Positions 4,814-5,253 of a DNA stretch of 5,253 nucleotides are shown here, piece by piece. The notes under the pieces were generated by a model. It had not been told where the DNA came from and made no database searches. It was given only the letters and a program-made list of their open reading frames with translations. Both the position numbers and the translations under genes were made by a program. This DNA is from Gemmatimonadota bacterium (GTDB lineage Bacteria; Gemmatimonadota; Gemmatimonadetes; Gemmatimonadales; GWC2-71-9): contig QHUD01000078.1 in the NCBI GenBank assembly GCA_003221085.1, positions 1-5,253 of the forward strand. The letters run 5' to 3'. Each line of letters begins with the position of its first letter. Position 1 is the stretch's first letter.

Positions 4814-5253
4814 GGCTTGCGCCGCTTGAGAATGTCGTCCAGCACCACCGTGTCGATCTTGCCGTCCATCCGCACCCGGACGTCGTAGTTCTCCCAATAC
4901 ATGAAGTTCGCGAGCGCCTCAAGGAACCTCCGATTCGCGACGCCCTGGGGGACGGCGAGCCACTTCTCGGGTTGGCCCGCGGGCTCCCGCAGCAGGATCG
5001 GCTCGAGCTGCTTCACGACGTCCAGGGTCACCGGAATCAGGTCCTCGGGGCGACTCGTGAAGAAGTACAGCCGGTGCAGTTGGTACAGCCGCTGCAGCTC
5101 GCGGATCGGATTCGTATCGTCGTACACGCGGATGTCGATGTAGCGATCGTTCAGGCCCAGGTAGCCGCCGTTCGCGCGGACCACGAGCAGTGCCGCCGAC
5201 TCCATCCCCCGCTTGTCGCCGCCGCCCGCCTGCCCCGCCACCAGCGCCGCCAT
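4810..5253 (-). CDS. DUF1028-family protein, C-terminal part (5' end outside window)
   Basis: The frame is open to the right edge, giving 147 residues up to the TGA at 4812-4810; the Met at 5253 is probably internal. The start Gly-Gln-Ala-Gly-Gly-Gly-Asp-Lys-Arg-Gly, then Ser-Ala-Ala-Leu-Leu-Val-Val, then Asn-Asp-Arg-Tyr-Ile-Asp-Ile-Arg-Val and Pro-Ile-Arg-Glu-Leu-Gln-Arg-Leu matches the end of the DUF1028 domain (usually GQAAGGDRRG...SAALLV...DRYVDLRVDDHPDPVAELRRL). DUF1028 is, as far as I recall, placed among Ntn-hydrolase-like folds; its substrate is not established. The last 90 residues contain Leu-Glu-Ala-Leu-Ala-Asn-Phe-Met-Tyr-Trp-Glu-Asn-Tyr and end in a basic Lys-Arg-Arg-Lys. They look like the small C-terminal domain often fused to DUF1028, labelled a putative peptidoglycan-binding domain (PG_binding_2). 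The catalytic N-terminus lies outside the window. The stop overlaps the next start as ATGA, so it is the most upstream visible gene of the operon. Confidence 0.85.
   Translation of the reverse strand: MAALVAGQAGGGDKRGMESAALLVVRANGGYLGLNDRYIDIRVYDDTNPIRELQRLYQLHRLYFFTSRPEDLIPVTLDVVKQLEPILLREPAGQPEKWLAVPQGVANRRFLEALANFMYWENYDVRVRMDGKIDTVVLDDILKRRKP

Noticed and set aside
4316..4888. Open frame of 190 codons on the + strand opposite the small RemA-like protein
   Set aside because: The - strand genes are tied by exact four-base overlaps and one has a good ribosome binding site; the + frame has no such support and no recognisable domain.

Overview
The window is GC-rich bacterial DNA, densely coding on both strands. 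Its style (signal peptide ending in Pro-Leu-Ala-Ala-Gln-Gln, a secreted S9 peptidase, dispersed palindromic repeats of the type CATCCTGAGCG...GCGAAGGATC) suggests a Gemmatimonadota-like soil or metagenomic bacterium. That assignment is an impression from style and was not tested.

Layout, left to right. (1) Bases 3-572, + strand: the C-terminal part of a DMT-like multi-pass membrane transporter, cut by the left edge. (2) Bases 573-741: a non-coding gap filled largely by a palindromic element made of two units of one repeat family in inverted orientation. (3) Bases 742-2859, + strand: a complete exported S9 (prolyl oligopeptidase/DPP-IV type) serine peptidase with its catalytic triad intact. 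(4) Bases 2860-2960: a short convergent gap holding a second 72-base copy of the repeat. (5) Bases 2961-5253, - strand: three genes that read leftwards and overlap by four bases at each junction. In transcription order they are the C-terminal part of a DUF1028 protein (cut by the right edge), a small protein with a possible RemA-like core, and a POT/PTR-family proton-coupled peptide transporter. The promoter of this operon lies outside the window.

How the genes may work together (inference): the exported S9 peptidase could cut peptides outside the cytoplasm, the POT carrier could import di- and tripeptides, and the DUF1028 protein, thought to be Ntn-hydrolase-like, could act on an amide substrate. 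The small protein between them is unassigned and could be regulatory.

The points most worth a second look are the REPIN-like repeat pair and its sister copy flanking the peptidase gene, the RemA-like protein with two competing starts, the POT carrier that seems to lack the two extra bacterial helices, and the lower GC of the POT gene. I see no rRNA, tRNA, CRISPR array, transposase gene or phage gene.
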